Shown in pieces: positions 53,444 to 63,427 of a stretch of 64,000 nt of DNA. The DNA is from Cordylochernes scorpioides (Eukaryota; Arthropoda; Arachnida; Pseudoscorpiones; Chernetidae): positions 60,249,245-60,313,244 of the forward strand of contig CP092876.1 in NCBI GenBank assembly GCA_030710605.1, read 5' to 3'. A model generated the notes under the pieces. That model made no database searches, was not told the origin of the DNA, and saw only the letters and a list, made by a program, of their open reading frames with translations. Position 1 is the stretch's first letter; every line of letters starts with the position of its first letter. Position numbers and translations under genes: made by a program.

Positions 53444-53840
53444 AATGCCTCGCCGATAGATTCGTGCTCATTCCGAACATATGTCAGAGTTTGAAAGAGG
53501 TCGTGCCATTGGATTGAAAGAGGCTGGTTGGTCAAATCGACTAATCGCGCGACATCTGTATCGAAGTGACGCAGCTATTAGACGATGTTGGCAAGAGCGG
53601 GTCAACAACGAAAGAATGCAACGTCAGCGGTCGACTAAGGAACAAAAAAAGAACCGGAGGACAGAGCGATATTCAGAATTGCTGTCGCAGCACCGGCACA
53701 CAAGTGTCCAAAATGACCATTAACAGACGACTGAGAGAGCAGAATCTAAGAGCTCTCCGACTGTTACAATACCTATCCCTGACACCCGTACACCGGCAAA
53801 TCCGACTACAGTGGTGTCGGGAGCGAATTTTATTTTTATG
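53444..53840 (+). pseudogene. Tc1-like transposase, N-terminal domain only
   Basis: MPRR then, after a stop, MSEFERGRAIGLKEAGWSNR, IARHLYRSDAAIRRCWQE and, in another frame, KMTINRRLREQNLRALRLLQ and TPVHRQIRLQWCRER. These are the paired HTH domains that bind Tc1 terminal repeats. The catalytic DDE part is missing after about 53840. Frameshifted and truncated. Confidence 0.75.
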
Positions 53841-54080
53841 AAGGAGTGTTTTGGGTTTGACTGAATATGGAAAGCTTATATATGAGACCAATAAAAATAA
53901 ATAGAGATGTTAACAATCTCAGTATCTGTATTCAGATAAAAATTGGCAATCGAGGAGCAGCGTTACGAAACCCTAACGAGCGTCTTGCAACTTTACCCCA
54001 TCAGAATATGATGAGATTATGGAGGTATATTTCCACGAAGAGCTAGCTTTGATCGCCGATAACACCAGGCATTTCGATTA

Positions 54081-54389
54081 CGATTCAATGATGAGCTGGC
54101 CGCGCGAAGATTTGAAGAGGCCGAACCCCCTAATAACGCAGTGGCTTTCGGAATCAGACCTCTTCACCGCTGGGGTGGAACTACGACGTTCCCACAGCAC
54201 CACCCCGACCCCCGGCGGTGCTTCTATCAAGGGCGGAGGGTCCAGCCGCCCTACCATATACAGGACATTCTCGGCTGGGCGGCGGCCAAACTGAGACCGA
54301 TCAAAGCGCAGCGCGATATGAAAGAGAGTCGTTGTCAGAAAAAAAAAAAAAAAAACTGGGAAAATGTGGCGAGCAGCCAGAAGTGCTGA
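54081..54389 (+). pseudogene. Unrecognised coding-like fragment, GC-rich
   Basis: One frame reads RFNDELAARRFEEAEPPNNA, VAFGIRPLHRWGG, DPRRCFYQGRRVQPPYHIQD, ILGWAAAKLRPIKAQRDMKE without stops for about 85 codons and has protein-like composition. Upstream in another frame: EELALIADNTRHFDYDSMMS. It ends at a poly-A run (54340-54356), followed by the array repeat. Possibly part of a retroelement gene. Not identified. Confidence 0.35.
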
Positions 54390-56545
54390 GGAATATTGAC
54401 CGGGTGGCTCCGAGGTAATCCTATATTTGCGTTTAATGGTAAATGCTTAGTCTGATATTGTAGCGTACAGGGGACTCCTAGCGTTCAGTTGTACAGAATA
54501 AAAAATTCGGCTCAATCAAAGACTGAGCCAGGGATGATATAGGCTTCTATGGCCCTTGCATCCCAGGCTTTCGCCGTAATCTAGGTCCACACGGCCAAAA
54601 GGAATGATGCATTCTCCATGCACCGAGCGGCCATTGGTAGGCCCCTCGCGCCCGCCAGTATGGTCTGGCTACAATGGGGTTGACCACTCACCCACAGGCG
54701 TATCCGAGAGTTCATAGCAAGGTTGGTGACCGAGCCCTCTCGTTCGGACTTAGTTAAACCCGTCCTAAAGCTCCAATAGGACTCCCCCCCCTTTAGCCCT
54801 CGAACCTTTGATCACAGTACTCCCTGAATCTGCCGTCGAATCAAGGACCTCTGAGGTTCTGAGGTTTACGCGGGGAACCAACGCGAAGGCGGGGGGGTGG
54901 TACTACTGTGGCACCCCTTGGTTTTTCAACACCAGGCCTAGCCCCGGTGCAATTTTCGCGAACGGCAAGGTCGCTCCCAATGACGCACACACAGAGCGAA
55001 GACCCATGAGTTTCAAGTTGCCTCTCCACTCCCCTCAGGGTGATGGCGAGGGCGGGAATACTTCTCCCCGCCGTTCAGTTGTACAGAATAGAAATTCGGC
55101 AAAGCCAGGGACGATATAGGCAACAAAAGCCCTTGCATCCCCTGTTTTTCGCTGAAAAACCACGTCACACAGCCAGAAGGAATGATGCATTCTCCATGCA
55201 CCGAGCGGCCATTGGTAGGCCCCTCGCGCCCGCCATTATGGTCTGGCTCCATGGGGTTGACCATTCCCCACAGGCGTCTCCGAGAGTTCATTGGCAAGGT
55301 TGCTGACCGAGCCCTCTCGTTCGGACTTAGTTAAACCCGTCCTACGCTCCAATAGGACTCCTCCCCCTTTAGCCCTCGAACCCTTATCCAGTACTCCCTG
55401 AATCTGCCGTCGAATCAAGGACCTCTGAGGTACTGAGGTTGACGCGGGGAAACCAACGCGGAGGCGGGGGGGGGGGGGGGTGGTACTACTGTGTGCACCC
55501 CTTGGTTTTTCAACACCAGGCCTAGCCCTGGTTCAATTTTCGCGCACGGCAAGGACGCTCCCAATGACGCACACACAGAGCGAAGACCCAAGAGTTTCAA
55601 GACACGTGCGCCTCGCCTCAGACAACCAAGGGCAGACGGCCAGCTTACAGCTTCACTGGACATCAGCCAGTGGCACCCCTACGGAGGACAACACGCAGAG
55701 ACGCCTCTCCACTCACTCCCCTCTAGAGTGATTGTAGAGGGCGGGAAAAACTTCTTCCCCGCGTTCAGTTGTACAGATAGAAAATTCGGCAAAGCCAGGG
55801 ACGATATAGGCTCAAAGTGGCCCTTGCGTCCCCTGTATTTCGCTGAAATCTAGATCCACACACAGCCAGAAGGAATGATGCATTCTCCATGCACCGAGCG
55901 GCCATTGGTAGGCCCCTCGCGCCCGCCATTATGGTCTGGCTCCATGGGGTTGACCATTCACCCACAGGCGTCACCGAGAGTTCCTTGGCAAGGTTGCTGA
56001 CCGAGCCCTCTCGTTCGGACTTAGTTAAACCCGTCCTACGCTCCAATAGAACTCCTCCCCCTTTAGCCCTCGTACCCTTATCCAGTACTCCCTGAATCCG
56101 CCGACGAGTCAAGGACCTCTGAGGTACGAGGTTTACACGGGGAACCGACGTGAAGGCGGGGGGGTGATACTGCTGTGTGCACCCCTTGGTTTTTCAACAC
56201 CAGGCCTAGCCCTGGTGCAATTTTCGCGCACGGCAAGGACGCTCCCAATGGCGCACACACAGAGCGAAGACCCAAGAGTTTCAAGACACGTGCGCCTCGC
56301 CTCAGACAACCAAGGACAGACGGCCAGCTTACAGCTTCACTGGACATCAGTCAGTGGCACCCCTACGGAGGACAACACGCAGAGACGCCTCTCCACCCAC
56401 TCCTCTAGAGTGACTGTAGAGGACGGGAAAACTTCTTCCCCGTCGTTCAGTTGTACAGATGGAAAAATTTGGCTTGTCAAAGACAAAGCCGGGAACGATA
56501 TAGGCTAACAAGCCCTTGCGTCCCCTGTACTCTGCTTCTAGATTT
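54386..56545 (+). repeat. GC-rich tandem array, ~590-690 bp units, 3+ copies
   Basis: A 97-bp lead-in (54386-54482, also at 51703) precedes units starting GTTCAGTTGTACAG at 54483, 55073, 55763 and 56445 (unit lengths 590, 690, 682, then about 95 bp). Unit 1 lacks about 100 bp ('acacgtgcgcctcgcctcag' to 'gacgcctctccact') that units 2 and 3 share. Poly-G tracts vary in length near 54890, 55469 and 56158. There are many frames, but none consistent between units. It may be an amplified LTR or 5' UTR. Confidence 0.85.
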
Positions 56546-56549
56546 ACAA

Positions 56550-56968
56550 AATTTGTTTATTTTTATTAAAATCAGCGGGAAAAGAAAACCCCCAGATCAA
56601 GCCCCGCAAAGAAACACCGAAGTGCATATAAGGTTTGCCCCAGAGACGGTTTGTTTATTATTTTCAAATATGATACAATGAATTATATATTTAATATTTA
56701 CACAAAAAAGAAGCTATATATAGTTTTAAAGAAAAAAAAGAGAGCAGAAAAGAAAAGGAAAAGAGAAAAAAACAAAAAGAACAAAGAAAAGAAGGACAAA
56801 ATAAATGAATATATAAAAATAAAAAATAAAAAAAAAACAAGAGAAAAGGAATTTTAACTATTAGTATAATTATATACACTCTTAAAATAATTAACAAAAT
56901 CTATATACAACAGAAACAGAAAAAAAAATAAAAAATAAAAAATAAAAAAAATAAAAAAAAAAACAAAA

Positions 56969-57008
<40 letters not shown>

Positions 57009-57335
57009 CAAAAAAAAAAATAAAAATAATAATAATAAATTTTTCAAGGGATAAATATAAAAGATTAGATATATAAACAAAAAGGATCAAAAGTTATAAG
57101 AGATAATTATTCCCTCTTTCTTCTCCAAATTAAACATTTATATAACTTAAACATTACTGATTAAATATTTTTTATTGAGTCATAGATTTCTTGGCAAAAC
57201 AACTCCAACTCCATTTTATAGGTATGAATTATATGGGGAAGATTAGGATGCAGAGCTTTTAGAAAATTGGGGCGTGTATTATTAAAGTATGTGCAAGAAA
57301 ATAATTGATTGCTATTGACCCAAGTTTCACGGGCG
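56550..57335. other. Purine-rich and (AAT)n low-complexity stretch
   Basis: A-rich and AAAAGAAAAG-type sequence at 56730-56850 and an (AAT)n run at about 56969-57002. Otherwise AT-rich with no gene. Confidence 0.6.
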
Positions 57336-57339
57336 GCCC

Positions 57340-57655
57340 GTCACCCTACCACCTATCGCCGCCCGTGCACCCTCGTCCCGCCCCTGCCTACCAGTCCGAA
57401 ACCGGCGCCTGCCCCTCTCGCTTGCGTTCCGCCTACTACATCCACCGCCGACCCTTCCGATCCGGAAAGCGCGGTTAGAGCCTTTTAATTGCCACAATGT
57501 TCACCCCTCGCCCACCCCAGAGGCCACGTTCCCACCGCCACTGGACCCTGCCTCTGGTTCCACTTACAACCATCCTGCGACACCGTGGAGGCCTTCGTAC
57601 GTGCCAAGCCAGCGGCTCCATAATCTCATCGACGCACGTCTCAGGCAGAAAAAAA
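57340..57655 (+). pseudogene. GC-rich coding-like fragment, Pro-rich, unrecognised
   Basis: Abrupt GC-rich block. The best frame reads VHPSPTPEATFPPPLDPASG and PWRPSYVPSQRLHNLIDARL with a basic end (RQKK). Pro/Ala-rich like a gag-type linker. No family recognised. Followed directly by a pogo-type MITE. Confidence 0.3.
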
Positions 57656-57671
57656 AGTATATTTATAGATA

Positions 57672-57846
57672 CAGTAGAACCTCCTTGTAAAGGACACCTA
57701 ATTGCAGAACCAAAGTGTCCTTTAGGGAGAGGTGTCCTCTTACCGGAGAGCTTCGATATAGTAAAAATGGTAATTTTGCAAATGAAAAGTGTCCTTTGTA
57801 GAGAAGTGTCCTCTAGCGGGGTGTCCGCTAAAGAGAAGTTCTACTG
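57672..57846 (+). mobile_element. Pogo/Tigger-type MITE with TA target site
   Basis: Left CAGTAGAACCTCCTTGTAAA and right (minus) CAGTAGAACTTCTCTTTAGC are inverted terminal repeats of about 27 bp, flanked by TA at 57670-57671 and 57847-57848. 175 bp, no ORF. Internal 'gtgtcctttag' repeats are typical of this MITE type. Confidence 0.85.
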
Positions 57847-57849
57847 TAC

Positions 57850-58220
57850 ATATAAATAAATAAATAAAATTTATTAAAGAAATAAAACAACAAAATAAAA
57901 ATATATATTTTGAATATTTATGTCTTCTTTTCTTCCAAAAATTTTATTAGCTAAATAGTGAAGGTCCATCAATTTGAACAAAAATAATCAGGCTGTGTTA
58001 AAGAATAACATCAAACTAGAAAACACACCTACAATAGAATATTAAAAATCTACTAGAACTGTGGATAAAAAAGTAGAACTAGAAAATATACTAGAACTGA
58101 AAATTTACTAGAATTTGAAAATATTTTTTTGAAAACTTTGCAATATCTCATACAAAAATAGAAATTCTACTAGACAACTAAAAACCTTCTAGAGCCAGTA
58201 AAAATATAATTTAATCTTCT
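57850..58220. other. Unassigned AT-rich stretch
   Basis: Repeated 'ctagaac/tagaaaat' phrases at 58015-58190 suggest a decayed simple repeat. No gene. Confidence 0.45.
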
Positions 58221-58224
58221 CTTC

Positions 58225-58500
58225 TTCTTCTCCCAAACCCGGATGAAAAAGGAGGAGGGGGAGCAGTAACAAGCTCACTAAAAAATCTGGTCTCAGCTGG
58301 CCCGGCTGATAGTACCCTGTAAGGGCTCCTAATCCAGGGATACAGGATGAGCAGCGTTTGTACTCCATGTTAGGAGCGGCTGCACATGGCGTCTGTTCCT
58401 CATGTCAGAGGTGGCCATTTCTTTTGGAGCTAAGTCGGCCTGCTACTGAGTAGTGCTCCCAGTCTCAATGAAAAAGGCAGACGCATTCTACTTCACCCTA
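58225..58500 (+). repeat. Dispersed GC-richer repeat (copy 2)
   Basis: Matches 46840-47105 with a handful of differences (for example 'gtcacaggcggcc' versus 'gtcagaggtggcc'). Confidence 0.65.
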
Positions 58501-58504
58501 TCTA

Positions 58505-59690
58505 TTTTAATAAAATCAGCCATCCTTGTATGTAAAACCCTTCATGGATTCATAGGGGTGTTGTGTGTAGATTATATAAAGCTGTGTGTTTTCTTAAACT
58601 TCCAATCCAAAAATATATTTTTAAAGATTCAAATATTACCATAGCATTTAAAATAGAGCAACAATAGGGAGATCAATAAGAAAAATTATTCTAATATTTC
58701 CGAAATTATTATATAATATTTGATAACTTTATTAATTTTAAAATATTTTATTCGCGAAATTGCCCTTTTCCATATTTTGAAAATTAAGAAGAGTTTTCTT
58801 TTTTTTTTTAATAATTATCAAATACTATTCCTTTTCAAATTATCTCGAAGTGATTTGCTGATGATTTGAACAAGAATGTATTGAATTATCTTTGACCAAT
58901 ATGCTTCCTTCACTTTTCCTTATGGAAGAACTGAATCCTACCAGGCCCTGGTAGCGAATAGAAGAACGGCCTTCAGGTATGGTGTTTAGCTACGAATATT
59001 CAATAAGCACTATTTAATCAACATCCTCAGTCATAAATACTCAAATTCTCAAAGACGATATAAGGCATAATATCGGAAATAAGTGCTGCCAAGAACGGCA
59101 ATGTGCCATCAACCGTTTCGTCTGAATCCATTTTAGGATTAACAGCAAAGATGTCTGTTCTCCTTATTATGAGTTGAATTATCGAAGCCAATTTGGACTG
59201 TTACATTAGATGGTTCAGATTCTTTGATTCAACTGAAGACTTCTACTTACCTATCATGAAGAATCCACTTTCATAAAGATTCCAATTTCCCAGACAATGT
59301 GATAAGAGAGAAAAAGAATTTCTGCTTATATGGATATGTAAAATTCATGTTATGAACATTAATTCATATTTTTTTCTAAAAATAATATCTCAAACCATAA
59401 GATTCATTATTCAAATAAAAAACGTCACATTTTTTGGATCGAAAAACAAACTGCGTTTTTATTGCATGGTATTTCGATTTTTAGATTCTGAAATGGCAAG
59501 AAAATTGTTATATTTATATACAATAATATTTACATATAATATTTTTATTAACTTTTCTTCAGTAATCTATTTTGAATAAAATCAAATTGGCATTTCATTC
59601 AGGTTTTTTGACCGTTTTGTATTTTAATAGAAAATTTATTGATTTTCTTGAACTGTTGATTAGGTTGAATAAATGATATATATACAAGTA
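58505..59690. other. Unassigned stretch
   Basis: AT-rich. No recognisable ORF, terminal repeat or RNA. The frame at 59352-59579 is AT-driven. Confidence 0.5.
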
Positions 59691-59740
59691 TATGAAAAAA
59701 CAATAGAAAAAATAAAAGATAAGTGGGTCAGGTGTTGATA

Positions 59741-60248
59741 TCTATATATATATAAATGAATGTTTGTATGTTTGTCTGTTTGTTGGTCTGTATGCCCGGT
59801 ATACAAATTCGCAGTAGTTCACTAATTCAAACCAAAATTTCCATACATAGGTAAAAAATAACGGGGATGACGATAGGCTATTTTAAAAAATATATAAATC
59901 AATTGTTAAAGCTATATATTCAAATTATTCTACTTAGCTCACGAGCAGCGCCCTCTAGAACGCGGGCGAACTGCCGGCGGCGCGCGCCCATTGGCTGCCG
60001 GCGAGCACGTGACTTCCCTGCCCCCCCCCCCCCCCCCGTTGAGAAAATGTAATCGTCCGGCTGCCGGCCGGTTGGACAGTCCAAGTTCCCGCCGACCAAC
60101 AGAGGGATCAAGAGGTCCTGGCAGCGGGGGCAGAGTTGATGACACAGAAAAAAGCCTCGCGGGTGACCTCCGGGAACTACGTCCGTCTTCCATATGTAAT
60201 ATACATTTAATCGTGTAAACCTGGGCGTTGCCCGGGTCATTCGTCTAG
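59741..60248 (+). mobile_element. Non-autonomous Helitron, 508 bp, with empty site in the window
   Basis: The 5' end is TCTATATATATAAATGAATG after A (59740). The 3' end is hairpin CTGGGC-GTT-GCCCGG, tcattcgtCTAG, then T (60249). The flanks join seamlessly at 60588/60589 ('gtcaggtgttgatattaaaa'), a paralogous empty site matching at least 45 bp on the left and about 90 bp on the right. A GC-rich interior includes a 17-C run (60021-60037). No protein. Confidence 0.95.
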
Positions 60249-60545
60249 TTAAAAATAAAGAAGGCATCTCCTGACCACGAGCACATGTGCTTTTTAGATG
60301 GCAGAGCGCCATCTAGTGGAGCAAAAATAAACTAAACGTTTATTTAGCTTGCTCCGTGATATTTGGCCAACCCAAATTCTTGATAAATCAAGAAAAGCCA
60401 TCCACGAACGCGTTTCGCGCTGTTGGCGCTCGTCAGCGTGGAGAAGGCTGTAACCACTGCGACCAAAAATATTTTTTGGCTTCCCGAAAAATCAAGAAAT
60501 GGGTATTTAAGGCAAAATTTGCGTAAAGACGCTTAACACATGAAA
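60249..60545 (-). mobile_element. Penelope-like terminal repeat with hammerhead (minus)
   Basis: On the minus strand: 'aaatacccatttcttgattt', 'ggtcgcagtggttacagcct', the ribozyme, 'atggcttttcttgatttatc', 'gttggccaaatatcacggag', 'tctgccatctaaaaagcaca', 'ggagatgccttctttatttt'. It is adjacent to the Helitron. It is followed by a second partial copy (60589-60680) and an inverted one (60690-60812). Confidence 0.65.
60402..60441 (-). ncRNA. Hammerhead ribozyme (copy 3)
   Basis: Minus strand: stem I CCACG (60441-60437) pairs perfectly with CGTGG (60406-60402). Core CTGACGA (60436-60430). Stem II GCGC-CAACA-GCGC is fully Watson-Crick. GAAAC (60416-60412), GC, GTT; predicted cleavage after U at 60407. 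This is the best-paired of the three intact copies. Confidence 0.85.
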
Positions 60546-60680
60546 AAACAATAGAAAAAATAAAAGATAAGTGGGTCAGGTGTTGATATTAAAAATAAAG
60601 AAGGCATCTCCTGACCACGAGCACATGTGCTTTTTAGATGGCAGAGCGCCATCTAGTGGAGCAAAAATAAACTAAACGTT
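60540..60680 (-). mobile_element. Helitron empty site and partial Penelope-like copy
   Basis: 60540-60588 equals 59692-59740, and 60589-60680 equals 60249-60340 with no visible change, minus the Helitron. It is therefore a duplication of the pre-insertion locus. Confidence 0.9.
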
Positions 60681-60689
60681 GTGTTGTTG

Positions 60690-60812
60690 GCCAAATATCA
60701 CGGAGCAAGCTAAATAAACGTTTAGTTTATTTTTGCTCCACTAGATGGCGCTCTGCCATCTAAAAAGCACATGTGCTCGTGGTCAGGAGATGCCTTCTTT
60801 ATTTTTAATACA
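60690..60812 (+). mobile_element. Inverted partial Penelope-like copy
   Basis: Reverse complement of 60249-60370 ('ccaaatatcacggagcaagc' to 'ttctttatttttaa'), so 60589-60812 is an inverted pair with almost no spacer. Confidence 0.8.
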
Positions 60813-60889
60813 AGTATATATTTGAAAAAATATATATATACAGCTACTTCAACCAATTATTTATTTAATTCTCGACGTTTCAGTTACTG

Positions 60890-60985
60890 TCTGCACTCTC
60901 TTCAGGGGAATGTTTATTTTGAATCCTATTTCTCCAGTACTCAGAACTAGGATTCAAAATAATCATTCCCCTGAAGAGAGTAAAA
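60890..60985. repeat. Inverted repeat with SPEE-type Penelope-like end motif
   Basis: 'ctctcttcaggggaatgttt' (60896) through 'ttttgaatccta' is inverted at 60950-60982. Flanking 'gacgtttcagttactg' and 'cactgaaacgtgg' extend the pairing. Confidence 0.65.
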
Positions 60986-61088
60986 GCAAGTCACTGAAAC
61001 GTGGTGGTTGATGTGGCTGTATTTTTTCCAAATCAACTTCCAATCAACAAATGATTTTCAGAAGTATATACTTGTAATTCCTGCTTAT

Positions 61089-61271
61089 CTATTTTTTCTG
61101 TTTATACTGTTTTTGTCCTCTGTTGAACTCCAGCTCTCCAAAAAGAGTCTGCCATGCTTTTTTTTTTTTTTTTTCGTGGACTATTACAGTTTTTTGGAAG
61201 TCAGGAATATGATTTTGTTTGATGGCATGTTCTACTGAAAATGATGTTTGGCTATAGTTTTTTAAAGGCAA
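61089..61271 (-). pseudogene. Penelope-like GIY-YIG C-terminal fragment (minus)
   Basis: LKNYSQTSFSVEHAIKQNHI, PDFQKTVIVHEKK, and after a poly-T region LFGELEFNRG. The order S..(V/A)EHAI...H...DF....I..E...W..R resembles the end of the GIY-YIG endonuclease of Penelope-like elements. No catalytic GIY block remains. A related copy lies inverted at 61345-61505. Confidence 0.5.
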
Positions 61272-61344
61272 ATGTCATTTACAAGATTTCATGCGAATCT
61301 TGCAGTTCCATAGGGAAAAAGCAAAACAGAAAAAGAACGAATAA

Positions 61345-61505
61345 AACAGTACCAATCAATCTTGAAAAACTATAGCCAAACATCACTTTTAGTAGAACAT
61401 GCCATCAAACAAAACTATATTTCTGACTTCAAAAAAATTGCAATAGTCCACGAAAATAATATAAACTAAGCATGCGCCAGACGCTTCTTGGAGAGCTGGA
61501 GGTCA
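61345..61505 (+). pseudogene. Penelope-like GIY-YIG C-terminal fragment (plus)
   Basis: ILKNYSQTSLLVEHAIKQNY and ISDFKKIAIVHENNIN in one frame, then RRFLESWRSTEG after a stop. Same protein piece as 61089-61271 in the opposite direction. Confidence 0.5.
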
Positions 61506-61509
61506 ACAG

Positions 61510-61835
61510 AGGGTAAAAACAGAAAAATGCCGGAAATATAGGAACAATTTATTCAAATCTAATCGACAGTTTAAGGAAATCAATAAATTTCCTATCAAAA
61601 GATAAAACAGTCAAAAATCTGAATAAAATTCAAAATTGATCTTTATGCAACAATATTGTTGCAGAATAGTTAATATAAAAACATGTAAATATCTTTGTAT
61701 ATAAATATAACAATGTCTTTCCATTTCAGAAGCTTTTGAAAAAGACGAGAACGTTCTGAACTTCGAAAGATCATACAATAAAAACGCAGTTTATTCTTCG
61801 ATCCAACGATGTCCAGTTTTTTTTATAATCCATAT
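61510..61835. other. Unassigned AT-rich stretch
   Basis: No gene. 'ttttgaaaaagacgagaacg' and 'acttcgaaagatcatacaat' near 61735-61780 could be another Penelope-like end. Confidence 0.35.
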
Positions 61836-61839
61836 ATTT

Positions 61840-62285
61840 AGGTAAGGTAAGCATTTAAGCCCGATTGTTTCTTTTACACACAAAACAAACTTTTACTGTT
61901 CTTAATGCGATATAAAAATATTGGGAGGGCTTGGCCCATCAGTGGTGAACCCTCCCAGCGGTTTCGCCAATGTAATCCACCAGACCGCTTCTTAGAGCTC
62001 TAATACTGTATTGAAGGATTCTGATTTTATATGCTACAATGAAAGGTGGAGTCTTCGAAATGGTATTCAAGCGAACTATGGGCATAGGCTTTTAGGACAG
62101 TAGAATTACATATAAAAATATTTGTATCCAGCAATGCTCTTCCATAAACAATAAGGACAAGTTAGACATTAATTAATATAAAGCGATAACGTGCAATCTA
62201 TATATAGGAAATGAAAGGATTTAAGCACAAATATTTCTTTTACACACAAAACAAACTTCTACAGTCCTTACTGCGATCAAAAACA
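61840..62285 (+). mobile_element. MITE copies, one complete arm plus a second partial
   Basis: 61905-62070 has the GGGAGGGCTTGGCCCATCAG hairpin, 'ccaccagaccgcttcttaga' and so on. 62190-62280 has a second outer end ('gcaatctatatataggaaat', 'tttcttttacacacaaaaca'). Same family as 16563-17062. Confidence 0.6.
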
Positions 62286-62289
62286 CACT

Positions 62290-62640
62290 TGGTTATACCG
62301 CGTCTCTTCAATAAAGGTCACTATGTATCAAATATCTTTCAGAGTTATTGTCTGATTCCCGATATACATGCTAACTTCTACATTGAAACTTCCAAGTTTT
62401 TGTCAATGAGTACATATATATTTTTAAATAAGGCGATTATTTCTAAAAATATATTTTGGACACTGTTTAATGGTAAATAATTTTGCAAAGTTTTCAAAAA
62501 ATAGTCATTTGTCTACTTAACTTTTTTCTAAAATATCAGAGTAATACAAAAAATGTTCTAAAGATAATTTATCTCCGAGAAATTTGAAAATTTAGAAATA
62601 TATTACAAATGTATCAATCATTTGTGCGATCACAAACACC
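62290..62640. other. Unassigned AT-rich stretch
   Basis: An open frame (62211-62480) runs out of the MITE, but it is AT-driven. Nothing supported. Confidence 0.4.
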
Positions 62641-62646
62641 TTTCGA

Positions 62647-62740
62647 GAGAGATTGAGATTGAAACTGCTTTATTATAATGTCCATATATAAGGTTAAATA
62701 CAAAATAAATAAATATATGAGTAAAAAAAGAAAATGAGAA
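62647..62740 (-). mobile_element. LINE 3' end with (TC)n tail
   Basis: On the minus strand 'cattataataaagcagtttc', 'aatctcaatctctctc' equals the 3' end of the retrocopy at 13770-13803. 5' extent unclear. Confidence 0.55.
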
Positions 62741-62744
62741 AGAT

Positions 62745-63425
62745 CAAGATATTCTATTCATTATATATTTTAAAGAATGATGACAAAATAAGAAAGTTTA
62801 GAAAGTGTATAAAAGTTTTAGTAAAAAAAAAAACATTTTTAAAAAAATTTCTCTTCAATTTGCCTGCAGTACCATATACTCTCTTCTTTGTATTTGAAGA
62901 CTATATAAGAATTTACTTGAGATAATGCCATAGAGTTTATAATAAGAGTTCTGCGAGAGTTGGGCTGAGAGAGCGCGCAGGAGCCGAATTCCACAAGAAC
63001 GTTCCTTAGAAACGTGTCTGAATGATGATAATCATATTCAGTTCCACGCGACCACAAGTCGACGCGGCGTAGAGAGCGAGGGTGTGACGGGGAATTAATG
63101 GGACATTCTAATGAGACTTCTTATCCTCACTTTTTGTCGTCTTTTGACCCACTGACATGTCCCACATATCGGCTGCCTGAGTGATCAGCCCTTGTTCCCA
63201 TCCAGTACTGGAGAGAAACCGTTCTGCTTACACTTTGGGGGTGATATAGCAATTGTGCTATGTTAATTTCCTCAAAAAAATGTTTTGAACGAAAATTTGA
63301 AGGTGGATAGACAAAACTATAACAAATAAAGTTGACAAAATAAATTTATTGTTGTTTTTTTTAGAGTTATACAAATTTTCGTTAATTAGTCAAAAGGTCA
63401 GGTAGATGTTGACCAATATTTGATG
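62745..63425. other. Unassigned stretch
   Basis: GC-richer around 62950-63240, AT-rich elsewhere. It may include the Tc1 3' flank, but no terminal repeat was identified. Confidence 0.4.
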
Positions 63426-63427
63426 GC

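Noticed and set aside
54808..56508. Several 60-120 codon frames in the GC-rich array
   Set aside because: Frames are not conserved between units and shift at variable poly-G tracts. They appear on both strands, as expected from GC-rich repeats.
57497..57859. 120-residue plus frame
   Set aside because: It runs from the GC-rich fragment straight into the non-coding pogo-type MITE. The credible frame upstream is a different one.
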